Position numbers and translations under genes: made by a program
In this document: one piece after another, positions 39,950 through 52,342 of the stretch
How the letters are laid out: the number at the start of each line of letters is the position of its first letter
Position numbering within the stretch: the first letter of the stretch is position 1
Notes under the pieces: generated by a model
The model's input: the letters and a program-made list of their open reading frames with translations, nothing else
What the model was told of the DNA's origin: nothing
Databases searched by the model: none
Assembly (NCBI GenBank): GCA_016946835.1
Contig: JACVTC010000005.1
Span: forward strand, 62,001 to 126,000
Direction of reading: 5' to 3'
Source: Neocallimastix lanati (nom. inval.)
Lineage: Eukaryota; Neocallimastigomycota; Neocallimastigomycetes; Neocallimastigales; Neocallimastigaceae
Length of the DNA stretch: 64,000 bases

Positions 39950-40625
39950 ATTATTTAATTGATAATTATTTATTCATTTATTAATAAATTTAAAAATTAA
40001 TAAATCTTTTTCATTTTATTCTTTTTTAAAAATAATATTTTAAAATTATTAAATCAAATATAATATATATATATATATTATATTCTTTTGATTTTTTTAG
40101 TATTTTTATTACAATTATTTAATCAATATTATTTATTCATTTATTAATTATATAAGAATTAATAAATCTTTTGTTTTTTTTAAAAAACAAAGTATGTTAA
40201 AATTATTAAATCAAATATATTTATATATATATTTATTTTTTTGTTTTGTTTTTGTAATTTAATTATTTAATCATTAATATTATTTATTAATTTGTATAAA
40301 AATTAATAAGTCTTTTAAATTTTATTTTTTTTTTAAAAAATAGTATTTTAAAATTATTAAAAAATTTTTTTCTTTTTTCTTTTTTTTTGTTTTTTTATAA
40401 TTCAATTATTTAATCAATATTATTTATTCATTCATTAATTTATATAAAATTAATAAATCTTTTTTTTTTTTTTTTTAAAAAAAAAGTATTATAATATTAT
40501 TAAATCATATATATATATATATATTTTAATTTTTTGTTTAGTTTTTTGTAATTCAATTATTTAATCATTAATAATATTTATTAATTTATTAATTTATTTA
40601 AAAATTAATAAATCATTTATATTTT
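39950..40625. repeat. Degenerate repeat of about 145 bp, five copies
   Basis: Units begin near 39,950, 40,116, 40,263, 40,405 and 40,556 with ATTATTTAATCA(T)TA.. and contain AAAATTAATAAATCTTTT and a (TA)n run. The same repeat forms the left edge of the second GH11 group B unit (44,826-45,355), and probably served as the recombination substrate for that duplication. Confidence 0.8.
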
Positions 40626-40987
40626 AAAATTTAAATCAAAAAAATATTAAAGCATAATATACATAGCAAATATTTATAATTACAAAAGAAAAAATTAATC
40701 TTTCGTTTTTAAATATTTTTTTGATTACTAATAAAATATTTTTATATAGTTTTCGTGATTATTATATACATCATATTGTTGATATTATATATAAATCTTA
40801 ATTTCTATTTTATATATATAAAAATATCAATTTTTAAGATATTATTTATCATATTTTATATAATTAATTTATATATATAAATATATATATGCATATCATA
40901 AATAAATATATATATATATATATATATATTTATTTATTTTTCTTTCAAATAATTATTTTATTTTATTTTATTTTATTAATAAAAATT

Positions 40988-41728
40988 TTATTTTTTGTAA
41001 ACTCTGGCATATGGAAAATCAACTGATCCACTAGCGCCTGATCCTGTACTTCCTGCTTCTCCTAATACTTTGGCTTCATGTAATTTACCTAATCTCATGC
41101 CAAGCTTTTCCCATTGATTGAAATGGGCTGTAATATCAATAGTACCACAACTTTTGGCATTATCACGAATGCTGAAGTATTGTTTGAAAGTTCTATCACC
41201 ATCAATAGAAGGTCCTGTACGAGTATTTTCATAAACTGTATAGTAGGCTCCATCAATAAGATAAACTCCATGTTTCTTATTTCCAACCCAATCGCCTGGA
41301 CGACTTGAACTAAGCCAGTTATCAACAATGTAATATTCAATTAATGGGTCTCGACTCCATCCATATACACCAATGAATGAATAATTGACGCCTGAAACTC
41401 CTTGTTTGACAACTTTATAATCAGCATAGAGATGTCCAATTTGTTTATGAGTTTTAGTACTATCGAAGGAGAGACCACCTCTACATAAATAATCCTTAGC
41501 TTGGTAGAAATTACAGTAGAATGATCCATCAGAGTAGAAATCGGCATAATTATAACCAGTATCAGCCCACATTTCGTAGCTTTTTCCACCAATAGATCCA
41601 ACTTTACTGGAACTGTAAGTACTAATTCTTACATTGGCACCTGTATGTTTAGCGGAATTACAGAAACTTTGAGCTAAAGCGAAAGAAGTTAATGAAGCAG
41701 CAAAAGAGATAAATTGTAATAATTTCAT
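40988..41728 (-). CDS. Secreted GH11 endo-1,4-beta-xylanase, group B copy 1
   Basis: 246-aa secreted GH11 xylanase, clearly diverged from group A but of the same length and plan. Signal peptide 1-19, mature start QSFC. Nucleophile is Glu131 in PLIEYYIVDNW and acid/base Glu224 in GEAGSTGSG; cysteines are at 23, 72, 82 and 194. Group B features include Glu52, Asn73, Lys78, Arg179 and the ending ARVYKK. The RPGDWVGNKKHG loop matches rumen-fungal relatives better than group A does. No CBM or dockerin. Its near-twin is at 45,703. Start at the ATG 41728; upstream frame has no Met. Confidence 0.95.
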   Translation of the reverse strand: MKLLQFISFAASLTSFALAQSFCNSAKHTGANVRISTYSSSKVGSIGGKSYEMWADTGYNYADFYSDGSFYCNFYQAKDYLCRGGLSFDSTKTHKQIGHLYADYKVVKQGVSGVNYSFIGVYGWSRDPLIEYYIVDNWLSSSRPGDWVGNKKHGVYLIDGAYYTVYENTRTGPSIDGDRTFKQYFSIRDNAKSCGTIDITAHFNQWEKLGMRLGKLHEAKVLGEAGSTGSGASGSVDFPYARVYKK

Positions 41729-41954
41729 TTTATTAAAATTATTTATAAATTTTTAGAAGTGAAAACAAAGAAGGAAAAAAAAAAAAAAATAAAAAAGAAT
41801 AAAATAATATTACAATTGAAAGATTATATATATTAAAATGATATTTATTTAATATGATTTTGTTTATTAAAAACAATATCAATGAATCATATATTAACAA
41901 CAATTCATCATCCTTTTATACTTTTTTAAAAAACGCTCTACATTATTATTATTA

Positions 41955-42014
<60 letters not shown>

Positions 42015-43661
42015 TATTTTTTTTTATTATAATTATTATTTTAATTAAATAATAATATAAAATTATATTAAATATTTTTATTTTTAATAGTAAAATGTAA
42101 AATATCTTTTTATTATTACTATTTTTTTTTAATTGATAATTAATTACTATTATATTCAAGTAATAATTTTTTCATACTTTAAAATATTTATAAATATTAA
42201 ATAAATTTAAAAATATATATATGTTAATTTATTAATTATTTTTTTAATTAATATTTGGAGTATTTATTTATATATTGTAAATTATTAATTTAAAAGAAAT
42301 TTATATATCTTGTTTATTTATTTATTTAATAATTAATTTAAAAGTAAATTAAAAATTGAATTTTAAATATAAAAAGTAAACCTTTTATTAATCATGCTTA
42401 AAAAAGTCTCTCTATTATATTAAATATTAATAAATAATAATTATAAAAAGTAATTAAGAAATAAAAAAAAATTTAATTAATATTAATAATTTAATAAAAA
42501 AATTCCCATAAAAATGATAATATTTTAAAATTTTTTAATTTTATAATGATAATTATTCCTATTATTCCTATTATTCCTATTATTCCTATAATAATAATGA
42601 TTATTATTTAATAATAATAAAAAAAAACCTCTATTTCAATATTATATTTAAATTGTTAATAGTTAATATGTTTTTATTATTTTCTCTATATTAAAAATTA
42701 ACATACTTTTGAAGTTTTTTTTTTTTTTTTTTATATAATATATATTTTTAAATTTTTCCTAAGTTTTTTTTATTTTAATAATAATTAAAGTTATTAATTT
42801 ATTTTTACAAAAAAAGTTTAATTATAATTAAAAACATAAATAATTTTTATTATTTCATTATTTATTATTTACTTTTTTAATTTTTTTTTCTTTTATATTT
42901 TAAAGAAAAAAACAAAACTAATAGCTTTGAAATTTTATTAATAAATGATTGAAAAGGTTTTAATAAGATAAAAAAATAAAACCATTACTATGAATTATAT
43001 TGATATCTATATAAATCTTTTGTATTAAAAATAAAATTATACTAAAATTATTTTGCTTTGTTTTATTTTATAACTAAATAATTTATATTATAAATAATAA
43101 GAAATATTATGTTGAATAAATTTCATATAAAAAATTCAACTATTTTATTCCATATATATATTAATTTAATAAAAAAAATAATAATTTAATAAAAAAAATA
43201 ATAATTTAAATATACAATATGGGTTACTTTTTTTCTTAAAGAAGAATTATAAATAAATATAATCATTTTTATTTATTATTACAAAAAATAAATAAATTAA
43301 AAAAAAATATAAAAAAAAATATATCCACAGAGGAGACGAATTTAAAAAAGATATCTATTAAATGAATAGATATATAAATATTTACATTATATAGTATTTT
43401 TTAATTTTTTTTTTTTTTTTTTTTTTTTTTTGAATACTTCTTAAAAATGAAGGATTAAATAATTTTTTCACCTTTTAAATAACTAAAAAAATTTTTTTAA
43501 TATTCTTATTGTTATTAAAATTTATATTATTAACAATAATATTTAATAATAATTTTTTAAAATAAAAAAAAATAAAATATACATATTAATTTTAATATTA
43601 AAATATTTATCATTTAATTTTTCATGTTAAATAATTCATATATCATAATTTTCCCATAAAC

Positions 43662-43693
<32 letters not shown>

Positions 43694-43759
43694 TATTATA
43701 ATTTTTAATAAGATTTATAATTAATTTTATAATTATTATCATTTTCATTACTTAGAATA
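41729..43759. other. AT-rich spacer upstream of GH11 group B copy 1
   Basis: No gene. Includes an ATT tract at 41,941-42,013, the 9-bp TATTCCTAT repeat near 42,553-42,590, and an isolated GC-richer segment near 43,325 (CCACAGAGGAGACGAATTT) flanked by poly-A and poly-T. All are repeated in the second block (that segment at about 48,025). Confidence 0.75.
41912..41921 (-). promoter_or_regulatory. TATA-like box of GH11 group B copy 1
   Basis: GTATAAAAGG on the gene strand, preceded by AAAAAA, about 185 bp upstream of the ATG at 41728. Confidence 0.55.
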
Positions 43760-44071
43760 ATTATTTATTATTATTATTATTATTATTATTTTTAATTATT
43801 ATTATTATTATTATTATTTTTAATTATTATTATTATTATTATTATTTTAATTATTATTATTATTATTTTTAATTATTATTATTATTATTATTATTTTAAT
43901 TATTATTATTATTTTTAATTATTATTATTATTTTTAATTATTATTATTATTATTATTATTACTATTAATTATTATTATTATTATTATTATTATTTATTAT
44001 TTATTATTAAAATTATTATTATATTATAATTAACGTAATTTTTATAATTAATAAAAGTAATAATAATACTA

Positions 44072-44110
<39 letters not shown>

Positions 44111-44280
44111 TTTTTAATTATTATTATTATTATTATTATTTTAATTATTATTATTATTATTATTATTTTTAATTATTATTATTATTATTATTATTTATTA
44201 TTATTATTTTTATTATTATTATTATTTTTAATTATTATTATTATTATTATTATTTTTAATTATTATTATTATTATTATTA

Positions 44281-44314
<34 letters not shown>

Positions 44315-44325
44315 TAATATTTTAA
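43760..44325. repeat. ATT microsatellite field, first block
   Basis: Many (ATT)n runs separated by TTTTTAATT and similar interruptions; the equivalent field in the second block (48,460-48,800) has a different length and arrangement, showing rapid turnover after duplication. Confidence 0.95.
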
Positions 44326-44699
44326 AATTATTAATATGAGAGAATTCAAAATACAAAATTTTCATTATGAAATTTAATACAAATATTTAAACTATTATTA
44401 TTGTTTTTAATATTAATAGAAAACTAACAATATAACAAATTTAATTCATATTTAATGATTTTTAATTTACTTTGATATTTTTTCAATAATTTTTATATTT
44501 AAATTTTTTCATTAATTATTTTAAAATTTATAATTAACTTTTTTTTTTTTAAAAAAAAAAAAAAATGAAATATAAATAAAAAAAAATGTAAATATTGTTT
44601 TATTATTATTTTAAATATTTATAAAACCATAAAATATACCTTTTTTTCATATATATAATATATCCTATGTTATATCTTATTTAATATATATTTATTATA

Positions 44700-44815
44700 T
44701 ATAATATAATATCTTATGGATTGTCTCTCTGTATTATATTTAGTTTAAGATTAGACATAGAAAACGTACATTTTAAAAATGTATCATCTACGACTGGCGT
44801 ATCTGTAGTAAATGG
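44700..44815 (-). other. Unidentified GC-richer island at the junction of the two group B blocks
   Basis: Between the homologous ends of the two blocks lies about 115 bp with coding-like composition. Read on the minus strand it gives an open stretch of about 35 codons (from PFTTDTPVVDD to IIQRDNP, then a stop). It includes the hairpin TACATTTT-A-AAAATGTA. It has no counterpart in the second block. I do not recognise it; it may be a gene-fragment scar or chance. Confidence 0.4.
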
Positions 44816-44864
44816 GTAATAATATATCTTTTTTAAAAATAATATTTTAAAATTATTAAATCAA

Positions 44865-44896
<32 letters not shown>

Positions 44897-45702
44897 ATCT
44901 TTTTAGTCTTTTTATTACAATTATTTAATCAATATTATTTATTCATTTATTAATAAATTTAAAAATTAATAAATCTTTTATATTTTATTTTTTTTTAAAA
45001 AATAATATTAATTATTAAATCAAATATAATATATATATATATATTTTCTTTTGATTTTTTATAATTCAATTATTTAATCAATATTATTTATTCATTTATT
45101 AATTTATATAAAATTAATAAATCTTTTGTTTTTTTTTTTTTTTAAAAAAAAAAAAAAGTATTATAAAATTATTAAATCAAATATATATATATATATATAT
45201 AATTTTTTTTTAATTTTTTGTTTAGATTTTTGTAATTCAATTATTTAATCATTAATTATATTTATTAATTAATTCAATTATTTAATCATTAATTATATTT
45301 ATTAATTTTTTAATTTATTTAAAAATTAATAAATCATTTATATTTTAAAAATATTAAATCAAAAAAATATTTGAGCATAATATACATAGCAAATATTTAT
45401 AATTACAAAAGAAAAAATTAATCTTTCGTTTTTAAATATTTTTTTGATTACTAATAAAATATTTTTATATAATTTTCGTGATTATTATATACATCATATT
45501 GCTGATATTATATATATATAAATTAAATTTCTATTTTTATATATAAAAATATCAATTTTTAAGATATTATTTATCATATTTTATATAATCAATTTATATA
45601 TATAAATATATATATACATATCATAAATATATATATATATTTATTTATTTATTTTTCTTTCAAATAATTATTTTATTTTATTTTATTTTATTAATAAAAA
45701 TT

Positions 45703-46443
45703 TTATTTTTTGTAAACTCTGGCATATGGGAAATCAACTGATCCACTAGCGCCTGATCCTGTACTTCCTGCTTCTCCTAATACTTTGGCTTCATGTAATT
45801 TACCTAATCTCATACCAAGCTTTTCCCATTGATTGAAATGGGCTGTAATATCAATAGTACCACAACTTTTGGCATTATCACGAATGCTGAAGTATTGTTT
45901 GAAAGTTCTATTACCATCAATAGAAGGTCCTGTACGAGTATTTTCATAAACTGTATAGTAGGCTCCATCAATAAGATAAACTCCATGTTTCTTATTTCCA
46001 ACCCAATCGCTTGGACGACTTGAACTAAGCCAGTTATCAACAATGTAATATTCAATTAATGGGTCTCGACTCCATCCATATACACCAATGAATGAATAAT
46101 TGACGCCTGAAACTCCTTGTTTGACAACTTTATAATCAGCATAGAGATGTCCAATTTGTTTATGAGTTTTAGTACTATCGAAGGAGAGACCACTTCTACA
46201 TAAATAATCCTTAGCTTGGTAGAAATTACAGTAGAATGATCCATCAGAGTAGAAATCGGCATAATTATAACCAGTATCAGCCCACATTTCGTAGCTTTTT
46301 CCACCAATAGATCCAACTTTACTGGAACTGTAAGTACTAATTCTTACATTGGCACCTGTATGTTTAGCGGAATTACAGAAACTTTGAGCTAAAGCGAAAG
46401 AAGTTAATGAAGCAGCAAAAGAGATAAATTGTAATAATTTCAT
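45703..46443 (-). CDS. Secreted GH11 endo-1,4-beta-xylanase, group B copy 2
   Basis: 246-aa near-twin of the gene at 40,988. Differences in the protein are Gly84 to Ser, Gly145 to Ser (RPSDWVGN) and Asp178 to Asn. Catalytic Glu131 and Glu224, signal peptide and cysteines are unchanged. The Gly145 change falls in the loop after the nucleophile strand, which is Gly in the other eight GH11 copies here, so a modest effect on activity or stability is possible but unproven. ATG at 46443. Confidence 0.95.
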   Translation of the reverse strand: MKLLQFISFAASLTSFALAQSFCNSAKHTGANVRISTYSSSKVGSIGGKSYEMWADTGYNYADFYSDGSFYCNFYQAKDYLCRSGLSFDSTKTHKQIGHLYADYKVVKQGVSGVNYSFIGVYGWSRDPLIEYYIVDNWLSSSRPSDWVGNKKHGVYLIDGAYYTVYENTRTGPSIDGNRTFKQYFSIRDNAKSCGTIDITAHFNQWEKLGMRLGKLHEAKVLGEAGSTGSGASGSVDFPYARVYKK

Positions 46444-46620
46444 TTTATTAAAATTATTTATAAATTTTTAGAAGTGAAAACAAAGAAGGAAAAAAAAAAT
46501 AAAAAGAATAAAATAATATTACAATTGAAAGATTATATATATTAAAATGATATTTATTTAATATGATTTTATTTATTAAAAACAATATCAATGAATCATA
46601 TATTAACAACAATTCATCAT

Positions 46621-46630
46621 CCTTTTATAC
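46621..46630 (-). promoter_or_regulatory. TATA-like box of GH11 group B copy 2
   Basis: GTATAAAAGG on the gene strand about 180 bp upstream of the ATG at 46443, with the same flanks as the first group B gene. Confidence 0.55.
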
Positions 46631-46663
46631 TTTTTTAAAAAACACTCTACATTATTATTATTA

Positions 46664-46717
<54 letters not shown>

Positions 46718-48358
46718 TATTTTTTTTTATTATATAATTATTTTAATTAAATAATAATATAAAATTATATTAAATAATAATATAAAATTATATTAAATAT
46801 TTTTATTTTTAATAGTAAAATGTAAAATATCTTTTTATTATTCCTATTTTTTTTAATTGATAATTAATTACTATTATATTCAAGTAATATTTTTTTCATA
46901 GTTTAAAATATTTATAAATATTAAATAAATTTAAAAATATATATATATTTATTTATTAATTATTTTTTTAATTAATATTTGGAGTATTTATTTATATATC
47001 GTAAATTATTAATTTATAAGAAATTTATATAATATCTTCTTTATTTATTTATTTAATAATTAATTTAAAAGTAAATTAAAAATTGAATTTTAAGTATAAA
47101 AAGTAAACCTTTTATTAATCATGCTTAAAAAAGTCTCTCTATTATATTAAATATTAATAAATAATAATTATAAAAAGTAATTAAGAAATAAAAAAAAATT
47201 TAATTAATATTAATAATTTAATAAAAAAATTCCCATAAAAATGATAATATTTTAAAATTTTTTAATTTTATAATGATAATTATTCCTATTATTCCTATTA
47301 TTCCTATAATAATAATTATTATTATTTAATAATAATAAAAAAAACCTCTATTTCAATATTATATTTAAATTGTTAATATGTTTTTATTATTTTCTCTATA
47401 TTAAAAATTAACATACATTTGAAGTTTTTTTTTTTTTATTTTTTTATATAATATATATTTTTAAATTTTTCCAAAGTTTTTTTATTTTAATAATAATAAA
47501 AGTTATTAATTTATTTTTACAAAAAAAGTTTAATTATAATTAAAAACATAAATAATTTTTATTATTTCATTATTTATTATTTACTTTTTTAATTTTTTTT
47601 TTCCTTTAAAATATAAAAAAAAAAAAAAAAAAAAAAAAATAGCTTTGAAATTTTATTAATAAATGATTGAAAAGGTTTTAATTATATAAAAAAATAAAAC
47701 CATGACCATATATTATATTGATATCTATATAAATCTTTTGTATTAAAAATAAATTTATACTAAAATTATTTTGCTTTGTTTTATTTTATAACTACATAAT
47801 TTATATTATAAATAATAAGATATATTATGTTGAATAAATTTCATATAAAAAATTCAACTATTTTATTCCATATATAAATTAATTTAATAAAAAAAAAATA
47901 ATAATTTAAATATACAATATGGGTTACTTTTTTTCTTAAAGAAGAATTATAAATAAATATAATCATTTTTATTTATTATTACAAAAAATAAATAAATTAA
48001 AAAAAAAAATAAAAAAAAATATATCCACAGAGGAGACGAATTTAAAAAAGATATCTATTAAATGAATAGTTATATAAATATTTATATTATATAGTATTTT
48101 TTAAATTTTTTTTTTTTTTTTTTTTTTTTGAATACTTCTTAAAAATGAAGGATTAAATAATTTTTTCACCTTTTAAATAACTAAAAAAAATTTTTTTAAT
48201 ATTCTTATTGTTATTAAAATTTCTATTATTAACAATAATATTTAATAATAATTTTTTAAAAAAAAAAAAATAAAATATACATATTAATTTTAATATTAAA
48301 ATATTTGTCATTTAGTTTTTCATGTTAAATAATTCATATATCATAATTTTCCATAAAC

Positions 48359-48390
<32 letters not shown>

Positions 48391-48457
48391 TATTATAATT
48401 TTTAATAAGATTTATAAATAATTTTATTATTATTATCATTTTCATTACTTAGAATAA

Positions 48458-48459
<2 letters not shown>

Positions 48460-48523
<64 letters not shown>

Positions 48524-48696
48524 TTTAATTATTAAAATTATTATATTATAATTAACATAATTTTTATTATTAATGTTAAGTATTATTATTATTATTATTA
48601 ATTATTATTTTTAATCATTATTATTATTATTATTATTTTTAATTATTAAAATTATTATATTATAATTAACATAATTTTTATTATTAATGTTAAGTA

Positions 48697-48793
<97 letters not shown>

Positions 48794-48800
48794 TAATATT
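48460..48800. repeat. ATT microsatellite field, second block
   Basis: (ATT)n runs interrupted by a local duplication of TTATATTATAATTAACATAA ... GTTAAGTA (at about 48,540-48,580 and 48,650-48,690). The poly-Asn frame on the minus strand is an artefact. Confidence 0.95.
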
Positions 48801-48944
48801 TTAAAAATATTAATATGAGAGAATTCAAAATACAAAATTTTCATTATGAAATTTAATTTATTTATAATATAAAATAATTTAAAATATATAATTTTTTATA
48901 AATATTTAAACTATTATTATTATTGTTATTAATATTAATATTTC

Positions 48945-49387
48945 TATTATGATTATTACTAAAACTTCCATTCCTTTTAACAAATTCTCTTTATAAAAAA
49001 ACCTAGTAGATGATGTATTAAGAGAAGGAGAAATAATATCTGAGCCGACCAGATTTTGAATGAAAATAAATAATTCTTTTGCTCCGAATCCTTCCGAACA
49101 TGGGACTTTTAATAATAACAAATTGGTAAAGTAGCCTAAACTCCAACGAACATTAATATTTGAATAACGTTATTGACATTTTCTTTAGATCACTGGATTT
49201 ACCACAAATAACCATATTCACTGCAAGTATTTATCACTTTTACACCTATCCTAATGTTCACGAACATCTGTCGTAAGAGCCATATCATGCATCACCCAAA
49301 TTAACTTTGACATTTTGATCCACAATAATCAGCCGAAATGTCAACTATAGAACATTTTGATCCACAGGGATCGTTCCCAAATGTCAT

Positions 49388-49395
<8 letters not shown>
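48945..49395 (-). pseudogene. Decayed fragment with tandem chitin-binding (CBM18/hevein-like) signatures
   Basis: This stretch has coding-like composition inside AT spacer. On the minus strand, DYCGSKCQS followed shortly by FG and C appears near 49,292-49,377, typical of the end of a hevein-type chitin-binding domain. CSEYGY, typical of the next domain's core, appears near 49,182-49,229. Downstream, an open stretch (SLGYFTNLLLLKVPC ... ENLLKGMEV, ending about 48,950) follows with no family I recognise. The frame is interrupted several times, so this is a relic. CBM18 modules are common in chytrid-lineage fungi. The parent gene type cannot be told. Identification rests on short motifs only. 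Confidence 0.6.
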
Positions 49396-49428
<33 letters not shown>

Positions 49429-50308
49429 TCAAATTTGTTAGAAGAACTGATGGATTTCCATTACGTAAACTTTTCTGATAATTTACTAGCTATAGAGTTC
49501 CATCATTTTTTTTTTTTTTTACGATAAATATAAAATAACACTTTCATCCCATTCATTCATCAATAATTTTAAGAGTTATCGTTATCAGAAACTATCATAC
49601 ATAAATTATTCAAGTCAAATAAGTAACTTGAATGAAAAATAAAAAAAACTTCCTCATTTAATACTTAACAATAAACCATTAATAATTAATCGAATTCTCG
49701 CATTTTTCATATGTTGGAATTTCATCCTAAAATTAGTTTAGAATTAATTATTAATTATAAAAACAAAAACAAAAATCAAATACCTAAACTTCTTATTATT
49801 TATAATATATAAAATATATTAAAAACAACTCTACAAAAACACAAAATTAACATTCAAATATACATATTTACATATTTTTTTTATAAAAAAAATATTATTT
49901 ATTTTTATTATATTTTTACCAGTAACTTATATATAAGTTAACCAGTAACCTTTTTTTTTTTTTTTTAATAAAAAAAAAAATATTTCTTTTAAATTTTATT
50001 ACAAATATATACTAAAAAATTAATTATTATATTTAAAATATTTCATTACTTTTTTATATAAATTTGAATTTTACACTCTAATAAATTTTTGCTTTTTTTC
50101 ATATACAAAATAATTTATCATAAATCTTTTATGAATTTAGTAATATATTTAATAAATAAAAAATAAAAAATGTTAAATTAATTTTATTTTTATTACAATT
50201 AATTAAATTTCTTTTCATTTTTTTTTTTTTTTTATTTTACATAAAATAAAATATTTCATTTAATATATGGAATCCGAATTTTTTTTTTTCTTTTTTCTTT
50301 TAATTCAT
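49396..50308. other. AT-rich 3' flank of GH10 gene B
   Basis: Includes a poly-T run of about 36 (49,390-49,425) and a further coding-like minus stretch near 49,430-49,500 that may belong to the decayed fragment on its left. AACCAGTAAC motifs occur near 49,918-49,950. No gene supported. Confidence 0.6.
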
Positions 50309-51847
50309 TTAGAGAGCACATTGAGAATAGTATTCGTTAATAGCTTTACAGGTACCTTGAGAACAGCACTTTGGACCATTGAAACCTTGACCACCACATT
50401 GAGCCCAAGCACCAGCACAGTTACCACCATTACCGGCAGCTGGAGCAGCAGCACCATTTACTGGAGCGGCGTTATTACCCCATGGGTTCCATTGGTTGTT
50501 GTTACCACCCCATGGATTGTTGTTAGCTGGTGGTTGTTGTGGTTGTTGTTGATTACCACCCCATTGGTTCCATTGTGGTTGTTGTTGGTTACCACCCCAT
50601 GGGTTATTGTTGGCTGGTGGTTGTTGTGGTTGTTGTTGATTACCTCCCCATGGGTTGTTGTTGGCTGGTGGTTGTTGTGGTTGTTGTTGGTTACCTCCCC
50701 ATGGGTTGTTGTTAGCTGGTGGTTGTTGTGGTTGATTGTTAGCTGGTGGTTGTTGATTGTTACCAGCTGGTGATTGTTGTGGTTGATTGTTGGCTGGTGC
50801 TTGTTGATTGTTACCAGCTGGAGCTGGAGATGGAGCTGGAGCGGAATTACCACCAGCACGACCACCACCTAAAGTTTGAAGTAATGCAGTGTAGGCAGCC
50901 TTTGGTTGGTAACTACCATCGAAAAGTAAACCGGCTTCATTAGCACCTAACCAACTATCATTATCACCAACACCCCAAACTAAGAAGGCAGTACAACAAG
51001 AGTTATTTAAACAAGCCTTAAGAGCATCAGAGTAAACTGAAGCTTGAGCTTGAGCATTACCTCCTGATTTAACATCCATTTCAGTAATATGGACTTCTAA
51101 TCCAAGTTGACAGTAACGACCAATTAAATCATTAATTTTGTCGTACTTTGGATAAGCTTGAGTAGTAACGTGATATTGAAGACCAACACCATCAATTGGA
51201 ATACCACGAGTTTTCATATCTTTAACAAAGTTAAAGACAGCTTCAGTCTTTCCATAAACACCTTCAGTGTTGTAATCATTGTAGAAAAGCTTAGTAGTGG
51301 AAGTAGCAGCACGAGCAGTCTTGAAAGCTAAATCAACAAAGTCTGGAACATTTTGGTATAAGAAAGATGGACGCATCTTCCATTGTGGACCATTGGAAGA
51401 ATCATCAATAGCTTCATTAACAACATCCCAGGTATCAATTTTACCTTCGTAGTATTTTAAGGTCTTGTTGATGTGATCAACAATAGCATTCTTTAATGCA
51501 TCACCCTTTAAATTTTGGAACCATTGTGGTGGCATAGAATGCCAAATTAAACAGTGACCACGGAAAGCCATACCTAATTCTTTGGCCTTGTTGTAGTGTC
51601 TATCACAGGCATCAAAGTTGTATTTACCTTGTTGTGGTTGAATACCAACCATCTTACAATCATTTTCAGCAACCATGTAGTTGAAATTAGACATAGCATT
51701 AACGTAAGCTTGGTTGTTGAATTTCATGGCGTTAGCAGCAACACCAATTCTGAAATTTCCAGCCTTTGATTTAAGTGATTCAGCAGCATTGACTGATCCA
51801 GCAGCAATAAGAGTAGTAGCAAGAGCTAAAATGTTTGAGAATTTCAT
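50309..51847 (-). CDS. Secreted GH10 endo-1,4-beta-xylanase with CBM1 (gene B)
   Basis: 512-aa secreted xylanase. Signal peptide 1-21, GH10 barrel about 25-330 with acid/base Glu145 (DVVNEAIDD) and nucleophile Glu256 (HITEMDV). The linker at about 335-475 is Asn/Gln/Pro/Trp/Gly-rich and contains about four 17-residue units of the type [17 protein letters not shown], quite unlike the linker of gene A. CBM1 at 476-512 has six cysteines and Trp plus Tyr-Tyr binding aromatics. The N-terminal 180 residues are the same as in gene C, but the second half of the barrel has its own variants ([18 protein letters not shown]). Start ATG 51847. Confidence 0.96.
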   Translation of the reverse strand: MKFSNILALATTLIAAGSVNAAESLKSKAGNFRIGVAANAMKFNNQAYVNAMSNFNYMVAENDCKMVGIQPQQGKYNFDACDRHYNKAKELGMAFRGHCLIWHSMPPQWFQNLKGDALKNAIVDHINKTLKYYEGKIDTWDVVNEAIDDSSNGPQWKMRPSFLYQNVPDFVDLAFKTARAATSTTKLFYNDYNTEGVYGKTEAVFNFVKDMKTRGIPIDGVGLQYHVTTQAYPKYDKINDLIGRYCQLGLEVHITEMDVKSGGNAQAQASVYSDALKACLNNSCCTAFLVWGVGDNDSWLGANEAGLLFDGSYQPKAAYTALLQTLGGGRAGGNSAPAPSPAPAGNNQQAPANNQPQQSPAGNNQQPPANNQPQQPPANNNPWGGNQQQPQQPPANNNPWGGNQQQPQQPPANNNPWGGNQQQPQWNQWGGNQQQPQQPPANNNPWGGNNNQWNPWGNNAAPVNGAAAPAAGNGGNCAGAWAQCGGQGFNGPKCCSQGTCKAINEYYSQCAL

Positions 51848-52087
51848 TGTGAATTAAAATTTTACTTTAATATACAAAATTAAAAAAAAAATTTTTTTTT
51901 ATAATTTATAATTATAAACAATTTAAAAAGTTAAATAAATGTTTTAATTATATACAAAATAAGTTTAATAGTTCTAAAAATTTACAAAATATTATATATA
52001 CTCAATATATATAAAATATATTTCTATTTTTAAAATATTAATACTATAACAATGATATAAAGAAAAATAAATTGTTGAAAAAAAAAA

Positions 52088-52096
52088 TTTTTATAC
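52088..52096 (-). promoter_or_regulatory. TATA-like box of GH10 gene B
   Basis: GTATAAAAA on the gene strand, preceded by GGAAAAAA, about 245 bp upstream of the ATG at 51847. Confidence 0.5.
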
Positions 52097-52307
52097 TTTT
52101 TTCCTTATATATACGTATGAAAATTTACTATTTTATATAAAAAATTAAAAATTCTCCCAAAACCATTAAAAGTGTATATTTAATCTTGTAACAAATTTAT
52201 TAATAATTTCATCCAAACAACAATAGATTAATATATACATTATAATAATATATTTATTAATATAAAAAATATATTTATTATTATTTCTTTTTTCAACACC
52301 AGAATCT

Positions 52308-52342
52308 TATTCGTTACTATTAAGCCGTAAATATTAGATTTA
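52308..52342 (-). promoter_or_regulatory. Shared GH10 upstream motif, gene B
   Basis: Gene strand: TAAATCTAATATTTACGGC, then TTAATAGTAACGAATAA, about 460-495 bp upstream of the ATG. Closest to the gene C version, including the TAATATT lead-in. Confidence 0.55.

Larger units (their letters stand above)
40020..44420. repeat. Duplicated block carrying GH11 group B, first copy
   Basis: The gene, its flanks, the AT spacer, the TATTCC repeat (about 42,553-42,590), the CCACAGAGGAGACG segment (43,325) and the ATT-rich field (43,760-44,320) all recur in order at 44,826-48,945. Offset is about 4.7 kb; homology stops just after AATATTAATA near 44,420/48,940. Confidence 0.88.
44826..48945. repeat. Duplicated block carrying GH11 group B, second copy
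   Basis: Second copy of the block at 40,020-44,420, with the 145-bp-type repeat at its left edge (44,826-45,355). Compared with the first copy it has scattered substitutions and clear length changes in homopolymers and microsatellites, so this duplication is older than the unit 1/unit 2 duplication of the group A array. Confidence 0.88.

Noticed and set aside
48906-49121. 71-aa minus-strand gene
   Set aside because: The frame starts at TTG and is part of the decayed chitin-binding relic; the end is Ile-rich microsatellite translation.
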